From: Alicyclobacillus_A sp963788285
GTDB lineage: Bacteria > Bacillota > Bacilli > Alicyclobacillales > Alicyclobacillaceae
Direction of reading: 5' to 3'
Length of the DNA stretch: 64,000 nt
Assembly (NCBI GenBank): GCA_963788285.1
Contig: CAWBGB010000012.1
Location: forward strand, 186,001 to 250,000
In this document: piece after piece, positions 1-7,548 of the stretch
Position numbering within the stretch: position 1 is the stretch's first letter
Layout of the letters: every line of letters starts with the position of its first letter
Made by a program: the position numbers and the translations under genes
Notes under the pieces: generated by a model
The model's input: only the letters and a program-made list of their open reading frames with translations
Database searches by the model: none
What the model was told of the DNA's origin: nothing

Positions 1-176
1 ACTTGAAACGCCTTTACGACGTTGCAGACCAGGAATGGAACGCGAAAGACTACCAAGATGGTGCCCAAGCATTGAAGTATTCCCATCGTGTGATCGAGGA
101 CATCAACTACTACATAACGGAAAAGAGCAAGGAATACGGAGTGTCACACATCCAAGGCGGCTATCAGACGGTCTAG
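1..176 (+). CDS. C-terminal part of an unidentified protein
   Basis: An open frame enters from the left edge and ends at TAG 174-176, leaving 57 codons (first full codon at position 3). The peptide is rich in charged and aromatic residues (DQEW, YQDG, INYYITEKSKEYG) and looks helical. I do not recognise a family. The same frame stays open past the TAG for another 26 codons to TGA 255-257, with an ATG at 195, so the TAG could be an interrupting stop in a longer gene. The start lies outside the window. Confidence 0.4.
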   Translation, partial: LKRLYDVADQEWNAKDYQDGAQALKYSHRVIEDINYYITEKSKEYGVSHIQGGYQTV

Positions 177-342
177 AGTTTCATCAACGCGCACATGAAA
201 ACAGTTAGGGACAAACAAACGGCGGCCACCACCAAGACCGCTCGTCTGTTTACGTGAGATATATGAGTGTTACGGCATGAGAAGCAGTTAACTGACCACA
301 ACCACAGGACCGCGGACGTCAGGGATTGAGAATTTCCAAGCA

Positions 343-525
343 ATGAGACTGATAACAACTAGCGGCATGACAAGGCTGTTAAAGTTGTTTTCTACGCACG
401 GAGCGATAACACTTTCCTTGGACGCCAAGCAGGAGTTTGTTGCAGAGTTGATGGAGAGAAAAATAGCGTTCCAAGCACGTTGGATTGAAGAGGAAGCCGA
501 TTTGTGGGGCATTGAGAAAACCTAA
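343..525 (+). CDS. small hypothetical protein (60 aa)
   Basis: A 60-codon frame from ATG 343 to TAA 523-525. It has no clear Shine-Dalgarno sequence, but a factor-independent terminator follows 15 bp after its stop, which supports a transcribed gene ending here. The C-terminal half (residues 27-60) is acidic and probably helical, with two tryptophans (ARWIEEEADLWGIEKT). No family is recognised. It could be the 3' end of a larger decayed gene, because upstream frames are broken. Confidence 0.35.
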   Translation: MRLITTSGMTRLLKLFSTHGAITLSLDAKQEFVAELMERKIAFQARWIEEEADLWGIEKT

Positions 526-540
526 ATAGAGTCGGAGAAG

Positions 541-564
541 GCGCGTCGAGAGTCGCGCTTTTTT
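541..564 (+). terminator. rho-independent terminator T1
   Basis: A 7-bp GC stem (one T-T mismatch) with a GAGA tetraloop is followed by six T. It lies 15 bp after the stop of the 60-aa frame. It is nearly the same sequence as the terminator at 1663-1687. Confidence 0.75.
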
Positions 565-650
565 GAGGACGAAAAGGAAACTTAAACTATCTGCCGAATG
601 AAGTATATATGTCAGAATATTTTTATTTTTCAGGGGAGGGGGAATCTTTC

Positions 651-1643
651 TTGAACCGGAAATGGAAGATTGGCCTATCCACAATGGGAGCCTTGATTGC
701 TGTCGGAGGGACGACAACGACATTTGCCTCATCTGATCCGTCAGACTTACCTGGCTGGATGCTTCCTTATTATCATGAGGTACATGATGGAGTCGATTTG
801 ATGTGGCCATTTAGTGATGGGAAAATGCATCTGGATCAAAACTTCACGCGCTATGGGGCTATGTTTGCATTCGCCAAGGTGCAAAAGGAAATCGACACCC
901 TAAATAGTCAACACAAATCTCTTCAAAACAGCGTAACATCAGACCAAAAAGAAATCAGTGCCTTGCAAACTCAAGTCCAGTCACTTCAAAGCGATGTAAC
1001 AGCGTTAAGCAAGATGTCTAACGAAGACCAACAGACAATTGACTTGGCTGCTTACGTTATGAAGTCTACTGGTATGGTAGTGGCGCAACACTCAGACACA
1101 CAGTCTGTAGCAGAAGGCGCGGCTTGGGTAATTGGAGACAATCAACACATTCTAACAGCATTCCACGTCATCAATAACGGCTCCACGGATGCTACCCAAT
1201 ACACACCGCCATCCAATATCACATTTCAGCTTGGAAAAAACCAGTACACCGCTACGGTTGACCGCTACGATGCGACTAATGACGTGGCTCTGTTGAAACT
1301 CAGCACTCCATTGACAGGCGTATCACCACTCCCGATTGCAACGGCTGATCCGGCACCTGGTACTGCGGTAATTGCTGTCGGTTCACCACTTGGCATGTAT
1401 GATTCGGTAACTAAGGGTGTGGTATCGTCTATCTGGAACGCACCCACAGGAGTTGAATACATCCAAACAGATGCAGCCACTAACCCTGGCAACTCCGGCG
1501 GTCCTTTAGTCAACTATCAAGGTCAAGTGATTGGTATGGACGATTTTGCTCCAGCATGGCAAGACGAAACTGGTCAAAGTCATATTGCGGATGGCATGGG
1601 CGAGTTCGTTTCTTGGAGATCGCTTATTCAATTCCAGCATTAA
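651..1643 (+). CDS. secreted trypsin-like serine protease, HtrA/DegP-like without a PDZ domain
   Basis: I choose TTG 651 because GGAGGGGG lies 8 bp upstream and the product then opens with a signal peptide: basic NRKWK, a hydrophobic stretch and a likely cut near residue 27. ATG 609 lacks a good ribosome-binding site and would hide that signal. The mature 330-residue protein has a coiled coil (about residues 78-123), then a chymotrypsin-fold domain with the full triad: His172 in TAFHV, Asp211 in ATNDVALL and Ser282 in PGNSGGP. It ends soon after the protease domain, so there is no PDZ domain. The fold is established for trypsin-like (S1C) proteases. An envelope quality-control or processing role, with the coiled coil driving oligomerisation, is inference. 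Near-identical terminators flank the gene. Confidence 0.85.
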   Translation: MNRKWKIGLSTMGALIAVGGTTTTFASSDPSDLPGWMLPYYHEVHDGVDLMWPFSDGKMHLDQNFTRYGAMFAFAKVQKEIDTLNSQHKSLQNSVTSDQKEISALQTQVQSLQSDVTALSKMSNEDQQTIDLAAYVMKSTGMVVAQHSDTQSVAEGAAWVIGDNQHILTAFHVINNGSTDATQYTPPSNITFQLGKNQYTATVDRYDATNDVALLKLSTPLTGVSPLPIATADPAPGTAVIAVGSPLGMYDSVTKGVVSSIWNAPTGVEYIQTDAATNPGNSGGPLVNYQGQVIGMDDFAPAWQDETGQSHIADGMGEFVSWRSLIQFQH

Positions 1644-1662
1644 AACAAGGTTAGTCGGAAAG

Positions 1663-1687
1663 GCGTGTCGAGAGACGCGCTTTTCTT
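1663..1687 (+). terminator. rho-independent terminator T2 of the protease gene
   Basis: A 7-bp stem (GCGTGTC/GACGCGC) closed by a GAGA tetraloop and followed by TTTTCTT, 20 bp after the protease stop. Confidence 0.85.
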
Positions 1688-2785
1688 GTTGGAGGTTCGA
1701 TGTGCAACGTTTACCCAAGAACATATTAAAGACCGTACGTTACATACGGCAGGACACCACGCTAGAGCAGTTGTACCTTATCTTATCGAGCGGATCATCC
1801 CGCGCATGATTCGCTACAGGCGCAAGCAACTACTGGTTTTCATCGTGTCAATCGGAACCTCGTTATACTCTGCCGCCATCTGCATAGTGATGTGCAAATC
1901 GTCGAACAGGATCGAAAGCGCCTTAACCTTGTCTAAGGCGTAGTCCTTTTGTGGAAGTTATCACCGCTCAAAATGTGTAGACGAGGAAAACAGCCCATTC
2001 ATTATATCCATCCTGCACATAACTTATAAAAACGAATTTTCCCAATAAGAAGGTCCTCTAGATGTCAAATCGTAAAGCATTATGTAAACGATTTGCTCAT
2101 GGGTGGCACCTCTGCGTCAACCGACGTCATGTGTGTCGCAACCGTAACTCGTAACATCAGAGTAACAATCATAGATCGATTAATCCCAACTGCGGCATCC
2201 GGTTTTTTTGCTTTTAATTCCTTAGACAAGCACTGAAAAGCTCTCAACTTAGGTGATTTTCCACTTCTTGAACGCGAGTCAACCCATTCATTGATGCACT
2301 TCGGAAACACAGCATTAAAGTTTCGGCTGTATAATCTCATTGGTTATTTGAAAAGCCAATCTTATCTACATTAACTTTCAGTCTATTGACCGACTCTTAG
2401 CATTTGCAAGAAAAGTACGCGATACTTTTAAAGTACTCAAGAAATAAAAGGCGGACTGCATTGGTATGTATCTGAAGATTGTGTTATGTTCCCCACGCTA
2501 TCCCTCAATCCTCACATAGCCGCCATACCACTTAACACATCAGTCTGTCAGAGGACAGATTTTCTTCCACTGCGGTCAGATGTTCATTCAAATATAGTTT
2601 GATTTCGAACCAAAGTAACGGGCTTAATCAGGACTGTCCAAAATTGATCCGAAATAGGATCACAGTGATCCTAAACAGGATCATAATTCGACTGTTGTGG
2701 CAACCTTTCTATCGTCACATGCAAGTCGTCCGGTAACATCGCCAAAGCATTCAACTCGAATCATTGGATATTAAAGGTCCTCAGA
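1688..2785. other. about 1.1 kb with no supported gene
   Basis: No frame here combines a start, a ribosome-binding site and coding character. Two weak candidates: a plus frame ending at 1943 whose last 46 codons (ATG 1806) encode a basic peptide with one membrane-like segment, and a minus frame 2080-2340 with no ribosome-binding site. A dyad AAATCGT/ACGATTT lies at about 2066-2092, and a cluster of GATCC-containing repeats at 2635-2695. The region looks like accessory DNA that received the IS256 copy at its right edge. Confidence 0.5.
2635..2695. repeat. GATCC repeat cluster with a perfect 17-bp palindrome
   Basis: AGGATCACAGTGATCCT (2656-2672) is a perfect inverted repeat around one base. 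Further copies of the half-site (GATCCGAAATAGGATC, AACAGGATCA) lie on both sides. The start TGTCCAAAATTGATCC resembles the repeated terminal sites of IS21-family elements as I remember them, so this may be a solo insertion-sequence end. It could also be an operator cluster. No transposase gene is next to it. Confidence 0.35.
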
Positions 2786-2793
2786 TAACACAA
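2786..2793. repeat. left target-site duplication of the IS256-family element
   Basis: TAACACAA directly abuts the left inverted repeat. The same octamer abuts the right end at 4183-4190. IS256-family elements generate 8-9 bp duplications. Confidence 0.9.
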
Positions 2794-4182
2794 GGTAGTG
2801 TCCCGTCAAGTGGTGGAAATTCTTCGAGTGCTTCTACTAAGTGACATGCGTCATTTGTGTAGAACTGAAGTCGGTGCCAGCAACGCCTGGTTGCCCGTCA
2901 GCTTAGCCATCGACTCCAAGCTGAAATAGCGGCGTGCAATGCTCCATTCATCGTGTTGCTCTTGGAGAATGGTTCCCACGAGCCGGATCACAGAGTCCCG
3001 GTTTGGGAAGATCCCAACGACGTCTATACGACGGCGAATTTCTCGGTTCAGTCGCTCGAGTGGATTGGTTGAGCAAATCTGACGCCAATGCTCTCTCGGA
3101 AATGCCATGTACGCCAGTACGTCCTCCTCCGCTTTCTGCAACACATCCATCGCCTTCGGAAACCGACTCTTCAATTGCTGTACCACCACAGCGAGTTGTT
3201 CTTTCGCTGACTCCTGTGTTGGTTGGGCAAAAATCGTGCGGACAATCGACGACACCATGGCTTGTGAGGATTTTGGCACCTGACTCAGTACATTGCGCAT
3301 CACATGGACCCTGCACCGCTGCCATGTAGCTCCGACCAGCGTCGTTTCAATCGCCGCTCTCAGTCCTTCATGAGCATCACTAATCGCCAGTTTGACGCCC
3401 CTTAGCCCTCTTGCCACCAGGCTCCGCAGAAAGGTCAGCCAGAATGAACCGTCTTCGCTTGTTCCAAGGTCAAAGCCCAACACCTCGCGCTCGCCGGTGT
3501 CTTTCACACCAACGGCAATGACAAACGCCATACTCTGGACCCGACCACCCTCACGAACCTTGGGGAAGGTGGCATCTAGCCAAACATAGGGGAACTCACC
3601 TTCAAGTGGGCGACTCTTAAACGCATGGACAACCTCATCGAGCTCCTTGCAGATGCGAGACACTTCACTCTTGCTGATTCCGCCGATGCCCAGCGACTCC
3701 ACAAGTTCATCAACCTTACGGGTGCTCACACCATGCACATAGGCTTCCTGGACGACATTGAGTAACGCCTTCTCCGCCCGACGTCGTGGCTCTAATAAAC
3801 CGGGGAAATAGCTGCCTTTACGTAGCTTGGGAATTTGCAATTCAATGGTTCCGACCCTCGTATCCCACTCTCTGCGTCGGTATCCATTGCGGTAATTCTT
3901 GCGCTCAGTGCTTCGTTCGAAGCGCTCAGCACCGATGAGTTGACTGACCTCGGCATCCATCACCGCTTCTGCGAGCACCTTCAAACCCTCCCGCAGAAAA
4001 TCGATATCCCCATCCTCCAAACCGATCTTGCGGATAAGCTCCAAAAGTGCGATCTTATCCATAGAAGCCATCGAGGTTGCCTCCTCTACTAATGTGTTTG
4101 GTGTCACTTTAGTAGGTTGCACTCGATGGCTTTTTCGTCAATATCAAGCCTCAGATTTTACACCACCTAATGAGACTCTACC
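2794..4182 (-). mobile_element. complete IS256-family insertion sequence (1389 bp)
   Basis: The element is bounded by imperfect terminal inverted repeats starting GGTAGTGTC on the left and GGTAGAGTC on the right, read inward, alike over about 25 bp. Identical 8-bp duplications flank it. It carries one intact transposase gene on the minus strand. The undisturbed ends, duplication and gene point to a recent, potentially active insertion. No host gene appears to be interrupted. Confidence 0.95.
2851..4071 (-). CDS. IS256-family (Mutator-type) transposase
   Basis: This DDE transposase catalyses excision and insertion of the surrounding element. ATG 4071 is preferred because GAGGAGG lies 8 bp upstream and it gives 406 residues, the usual length. 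The frame is open from a GTG at 4122. Visible catalytic blocks are WLDATFPKV (first Asp), ISDAHEGLR (second Asp) and TNPLERLNREIRRR (Glu with the basic helix typical of the family). The N-terminal region (about 1-100) contains MDAEVSQLIGAERFER and NYRNGYRRREW, the usual IS256 DNA-binding part. It is full length with no internal stop. Confidence 0.95.
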   Translation of the reverse strand: MASMDKIALLELIRKIGLEDGDIDFLREGLKVLAEAVMDAEVSQLIGAERFERSTERKNYRNGYRRREWDTRVGTIELQIPKLRKGSYFPGLLEPRRRAEKALLNVVQEAYVHGVSTRKVDELVESLGIGGISKSEVSRICKELDEVVHAFKSRPLEGEFPYVWLDATFPKVREGGRVQSMAFVIAVGVKDTGEREVLGFDLGTSEDGSFWLTFLRSLVARGLRGVKLAISDAHEGLRAAIETTLVGATWQRCRVHVMRNVLSQVPKSSQAMVSSIVRTIFAQPTQESAKEQLAVVVQQLKSRFPKAMDVLQKAEEDVLAYMAFPREHWRQICSTNPLERLNREIRRRIDVVGIFPNRDSVIRLVGTILQEQHDEWSIARRYFSLESMAKLTGNQALLAPTSVLHK

Positions 4183-4190
4183 TAACACAA
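4183..4190. repeat. right target-site duplication of the IS256-family element
   Basis: TAACACAA directly follows the right inverted repeat and matches 2786-2793 exactly. Confidence 0.9.
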
Positions 4191-4312
4191 ACCGTTTACC
4201 TTGAACCGTAGACTTGTCAATAATGTGGGCAAAAAGGGAACCTGTAATGTCGGATACAACAGCTGTGAACAGTTTATGGGTATCTATTTTCTAAATACGA
4301 AAAATAAATACG

Positions 4313-4360
4313 AAAAAACCGCACCATCTCGGGCTCTGTACCCCGAGAATGATGCGGTCT
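4313..4360 (-). terminator. terminator downstream of rnpB
   Basis: On the minus strand a long stem, ACCGCATCATTCTCGGGG pairing with a complementary arm ending GGTGCGGT, is followed by TTTTTTCG. It lies just beyond the RNase P RNA. Confidence 0.85.
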
Positions 4361-4377
4361 CCCCAAAGGGTATGTAA

Positions 4378-4856
4378 CTGCGAGGAAAGCAAGCCTGTAA
4401 GCCGAGTTCTGTACTCCGCGTGCTGCAAGCGGCAGACCTAGCGTCCGTATCCGGAGAACCGGACGCGACGCCTTGCTGCCTCGCACACATATGGAGCGGC
4501 AACCATCTATCTAGGCCGACTGTTGCCAGCCGGCTCAAGCGACCTACCCGAGCGCGTGGCGGGCCACCACATATGCGCTCCTATCCGGTCTTGCTCCAGG
4601 TGGGGTTTACCTAGCCAGCCTGTCTCCAGGCTGCTGGTGCGCTCTTACCGCACCGTTGCACCCTTGCCTGTGAGCGATGCTCCCGAAACGAAGCATCAAC
4701 TCCATCGGCGGTCTCCATTTCTGTGGCACTATCCCTAGGATTGCTCCCGCCGGACGTTATCCGGCACCCTGCCCTATGGAGCTCGGACTTTCCTCCCGTG
4801 CGGTCTTTCGACACTGCACCGGCGGTTGCCCAGCTTACTTTCCTGTTCAACTCAGC
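4378..4856 (-). ncRNA. rnpB: RNase P RNA, A-type core
   Basis: This is the catalytic RNA that trims tRNA 5' leaders. Universal blocks on the minus strand are GAGGAAAGTCCGAGCTCCAT followed by AGGGCAGGGTGCC (P4 and core), the L15 loop GGTAAACCCC that binds the tRNA CCA end, AGCAAGACCGGATAG, and the 3' block ACAGAACTCGGCTTACAG. The ends pair as helix P1 (GGAAAGTAAGC with GCTTGCTTTCC). The first two thirds match the A-type layout of E. coli, not the B-type of B. subtilis. Near the 3' end an extra GC-rich hairpin (GCGTCCGG/CCGGATACGGACGC) sits in the position of P19. Exact ends are approximate. Confidence 0.95.
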
Positions 4857-4863
4857 ATGTTCG

Positions 4864-4893
4864 AGTATAACGTATTTACAACACCAGCATCAA
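4864..4893 (-). promoter_or_regulatory. sigma-A promoter of rnpB
   Basis: Minus-strand -35 TTGATG (4888-4893) and -10 TATACT (4864-4869), 18-bp spacer, placing the start at about 4857, right at the RNase P RNA 5' end. An ACCAGCA/TGCTGGT dyad overlaps the upstream side and may help end nif3 transcription. Confidence 0.6.
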
Positions 4894-4940
4894 GTGATGT
4901 CTGCTGGTGAAATTGGCATTGCACACCGCGCATACCAATC

Positions 4941-6056
4941 CTACACCCAATGAAATGGGTCTTCATTCAGATCCGCGACGGTTACCTCAAGCGCTTCACC
5001 AAACGCGTCTTCCAGTTCCTTTTGAAGACGGTGCAGCACGGGCCGCTCCAGAGATGCATGTGTCGCGTCCACAATGGCCAGGCCATCCTGCCACGCTTCG
5101 GCAACGACGTGGTGATCACAGTCTGCCGTAACCAGCACCTGTGCACCTTTGGCTATCGCCTTCTGCACCCAACGTCCTCCGGATCCACCGAGCACAGCCA
5201 CACGGTTCACCATGGAATTTGGGTCCCCACCGAAACGAATGTGCGGCAAACCGAGAACCGTCTTCACGTACGTGGCAAATTCGGCGAGCGACATCTCGTC
5301 TCGAAGATTTCCGACTCGACCGAGCCCGTACGATTTACCCATCAGTTCGAGAGGATAAATATCGTATGCCACTTCTTCGTAAGGATGCGCTTGCAGCATT
5401 GCGTTGACCACCGGTTCAATCAATCTCTCAGGGACGATGGTTTCCAGCCGTACTTCAGCGACTCGTTCCATCTGACCCTCTTGACCAATGAACGGCTGGG
5501 TCCCATCCTGTGGCAGGAACGTGCCAAATCCGGTGGTGTTAAACGTGCAGTGGCTATAGCGGCCAATGTGACCCGCTCCTGCGTCACACAGGGCATCCAA
5601 CACAGCTTGATGGTGTGATTCTGGAACAAACACCACCAGTTTCCGAAGTCGTTCGTTTTGTGAACGATCCAACACTTCTACGTCCTGGAGACTGAATAAG
5701 TCTGCCAACACGTCATTGACACCGCCTTCAGCAATGTCGAGGTTAGTATGTGCCGCGTATACGGTCAAGTCTCCCGCAAGAGCGGTACGAATGGCGTTGC
5801 CTCGAGCAGTCCCAGTGTCAATTTTGCTAGCCGGGCGAAAGAGCAGTGCGTGGTGCGTGATCAGGAGGTCGGCTTCATCTTCTACGGCGGCCCCAATGAC
5901 AGCCGGTGAAGCATCCAGTGCCAACCAAACTTTTTTCGCAGGCTTGTCCAGGCGCCCGACTTGCAATCCTATGGCGTCCCCGGACAACGCGAGTCCAGGC
6001 GGTGCGTATTGATCCACTACCTTCACCACGTCTCGTACGGTCAAAGACGTCACCAT
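4941..6056 (-). CDS. Nif3-like dinuclear metal-centre protein (YqfO family)
   Basis: A 371-residue member of the NIF3/DUF34 family, often annotated as GTP cyclohydrolase 1 type 2 homologue; the biochemical role is unsettled. Metal-ligand signatures are LITHHALLFRP near residues 67-76 and VYAAHTNLDIAEGGVN near 100. The middle carries the inserted CutA-like/PII-like segment (LVVFVPESHHQAVLDALCDAGAG) found in Bacillus YqfO. The C-terminal part has GDPNSMVNRVAVLGGSGG and VTADCDHHVV. I start at ATG 6056 because GGAGGGATC precedes it. It overlaps trmK by 7 bp, so the two are translationally coupled, as in Bacillus (yqfN-yqfO). Confidence 0.9.
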   Translation of the reverse strand: MVTSLTVRDVVKVVDQYAPPGLALSGDAIGLQVGRLDKPAKKVWLALDASPAVIGAAVEDEADLLITHHALLFRPASKIDTGTARGNAIRTALAGDLTVYAAHTNLDIAEGGVNDVLADLFSLQDVEVLDRSQNERLRKLVVFVPESHHQAVLDALCDAGAGHIGRYSHCTFNTTGFGTFLPQDGTQPFIGQEGQMERVAEVRLETIVPERLIEPVVNAMLQAHPYEEVAYDIYPLELMGKSYGLGRVGNLRDEMSLAEFATYVKTVLGLPHIRFGGDPNSMVNRVAVLGGSGGRWVQKAIAKGAQVLVTADCDHHVVAEAWQDGLAIVDATHASLERPVLHRLQKELEDAFGEALEVTVADLNEDPFHWV

Positions 6057-6793
6057 GATCCCTCCTCGTCTATAGGTTGCCATTGTCTGAGAAAATTGAG
6101 GCGCGAAATGACGGCGGATCGGCGGCGTTCCGCCTCCGGTGTCCTCCCACGCTCCAACTGGTTAAGTTGCCCGCGCAGTCGGCCAGCGACGTAACGAAAG
6201 TACGCTGCTGTCACTGCGTCACGGCGCATCAACAAGGTAGGACCAAACTCCATCGCTAGTTCAAGGCTCTCTGGATGCCTAGCAAACGGACCGTACGCTT
6301 CATCCGGACCCACGGTTCTATCCGCGACAAACAATTCGTAAAACCGCCCGTCCTCCAAAATGACTGCTTCCTCGACAATACCAAACTGTGCTACACGTAC
6401 GTATTTGCGTAGTGAACCTGAGGCGTTCATCGGTTGCAGATGCAACCGATTCAGTGCGCCAGTGACTGCGCAGGAGGCTTCGAGTATGGAGGTCGCCGTA
6501 GCGCCGCCCATGCCAGCGATAACTGCCACCTCCACTTCACCGGGTGCCACGGTTTTCAGTCCGTCACCCAAGCGAACGGATATCGCGTGCTCAAGGCCGT
6601 GGCGCTTTACGTTGCTCACAGCGGCGCCGTACGGTCCAGGCGCCACGTCTGTGGCCACGGCAAATTTGCCTCGTTCTGATTGAATAAGATAGATGGGTAA
6701 CAGCGCATGATCCGTGCCGACATCCACCACGGATGAACCCTGTGGAATCCTGTCGGCTAACCACTGCAGCCGCTTGGAAATTGTAATTGTCAA
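6050..6793 (-). CDS. trmK: tRNA (adenine(22)-N1)-methyltransferase
   Basis: TrmK methylates N1 of A22 in the D-loop of bacterial tRNAs. The 247-residue protein shows the Rossmann SAM-binding motif (SSVVDVGTDHALLP, residues 20-33), the acidic ATDVAPGPYGAA motif, and VAVIAGMGGATATSIL, characteristic of the family. A TTG start at 6793 has AGGAAAG 7 bp upstream. The C-terminal part is a helical extension (LRGQLNQLERGRTPEAERR) expected to form the tRNA-binding coiled coil. The start overlaps the end of the upstream YdcF-like gene. Confidence 0.92.
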   Translation of the reverse strand: MTITISKRLQWLADRIPQGSSVVDVGTDHALLPIYLIQSERGKFAVATDVAPGPYGAAVSNVKRHGLEHAISVRLGDGLKTVAPGEVEVAVIAGMGGATATSILEASCAVTGALNRLHLQPMNASGSLRKYVRVAQFGIVEEAVILEDGRFYELFVADRTVGPDEAYGPFARHPESLELAMEFGPTLLMRRDAVTAAYFRYVAGRLRGQLNQLERGRTPEAERRRSAVISRLNFLRQWQPIDEEGSW

Positions 6794-7441
6794 TCAGCGT
6801 CTTCCTTTCCGAACGAAAGCGGCCTGTCCTCTAACAGTGTACACCACCCTCGCCATCACCTCTCGTCTAGCGTAGCGAATTTCGGCGGCCGTCGTCCAGG
6901 CCGCAAATCCCGTAGCTTGGATGCCTAACTGTTCGGCCACAGCTAAGGCTCTCGGCAAATGATAGTCACTCGTCACAACGATGGCTGTTCGAAATGAATG
7001 TTCCTCCATCACGCGTAGGCTGTTGGACAAGTTTTCCCATGTGTCGTTTGAATACTGGTCTTCAAGGATTACATGCGGCGGAACACCGTTGAGAATCAAA
7101 AAACGTTTCATAGACCTTGATTCGCTTACTGTTTCGTCCGCACCTTGACCACCACTGACAATAAAATACGATATGTAACCTAATCTATACAAATGAAGGC
7201 TGGCTCGAAGCCTTGCCTTGAGTGTCGGGCTCGGCTGATACCCATCCGTGTACGCGCCCAATACGATAGCACAATCCGAAGGCGACGGACGTTCACTCCG
7301 TCCGCGCTCCCGAACATCGTATGCCATCCAGTTTAATAACATCCACCCGGCTACAGCGAGTAAACCGATAACTGCAACCGTCAAAAACGACCATAGTAGC
7401 AACTCCTTGCCCCCCTTTGCGTACGTCGTCCATTCGTTCAT
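6794..7441 (-). CDS. YdcF/SanA-like DUF218 membrane protein
   Basis: A 215-residue protein with one N-terminal membrane helix (about residues 14-38, LLLWSFLTVAVIGLLAVAGWMLL) followed by an extracytoplasmic DUF218 domain. Signatures are DCAIVLGAYTDG, the GYISYFIVSGGQGADETVSES segment (conserved SGG), the ILEDQYSNDTWENL segment (conserved E-x-S-x-x-T/N) and VTSDYHLPRALAVAE. Family members such as SanA and ElyC are linked to envelope integrity; the chemistry is unknown. ATG 7441 is chosen because the extension to 7507 is cysteine-rich and unlike the family. No strong ribosome-binding site decides this. Confidence 0.8.
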   Translation of the reverse strand: MNEWTTYAKGGKELLLWSFLTVAVIGLLAVAGWMLLNWMAYDVRERGRSERPSPSDCAIVLGAYTDGYQPSPTLKARLRASLHLYRLGYISYFIVSGGQGADETVSESRSMKRFLILNGVPPHVILEDQYSNDTWENLSNSLRVMEEHSFRTAIVVTSDYHLPRALAVAEQLGIQATGFAAWTTAAEIRYARREVMARVVYTVRGQAAFVRKGRR

Positions 7442-7505
7442 GCGGGTACGACAGACGCTATAATGTACGGGAATTTGGGGCATATTAGAATCGCACGCAT
7501 CACAC

Positions 7506-7531
7506 AAAAAGGGAGGCCGTCTTGGCCTCCC
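7506..7531 (-). terminator. terminator of the acyl-CoA dehydrogenase gene
   Basis: Perfect 8-bp stem GGGAGGCC/GGCCTCCC with a 5-base loop and a minus-strand run of five T, 18 bp past the stop. Confidence 0.9.
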
Positions 7532-7548
7532 GTTCGCGACTCATCCGT

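Noticed and set aside
1665..1943. Plus-strand frame of 92 codons after the protease with one membrane-like segment
   Set aside because: It starts inside the terminator, has no usable ribosome-binding site and no recognisable family; mentioned only within the non-coding stretch.
2080..2340. Minus-strand frame of 86 codons
   Set aside because: No Shine-Dalgarno sequence and no protein similarity I can name; overlaps a dyad.
4886..4909. ACCAGCA/TGCTGGT dyad as a CRISPR or attachment site
   Set aside because: Only one copy, located in the rnpB promoter; no repeats or integrase nearby.
4274..4953. Several open frames across the RNase P RNA
   Set aside because: They lie within a structured RNA gene and have no start signals.
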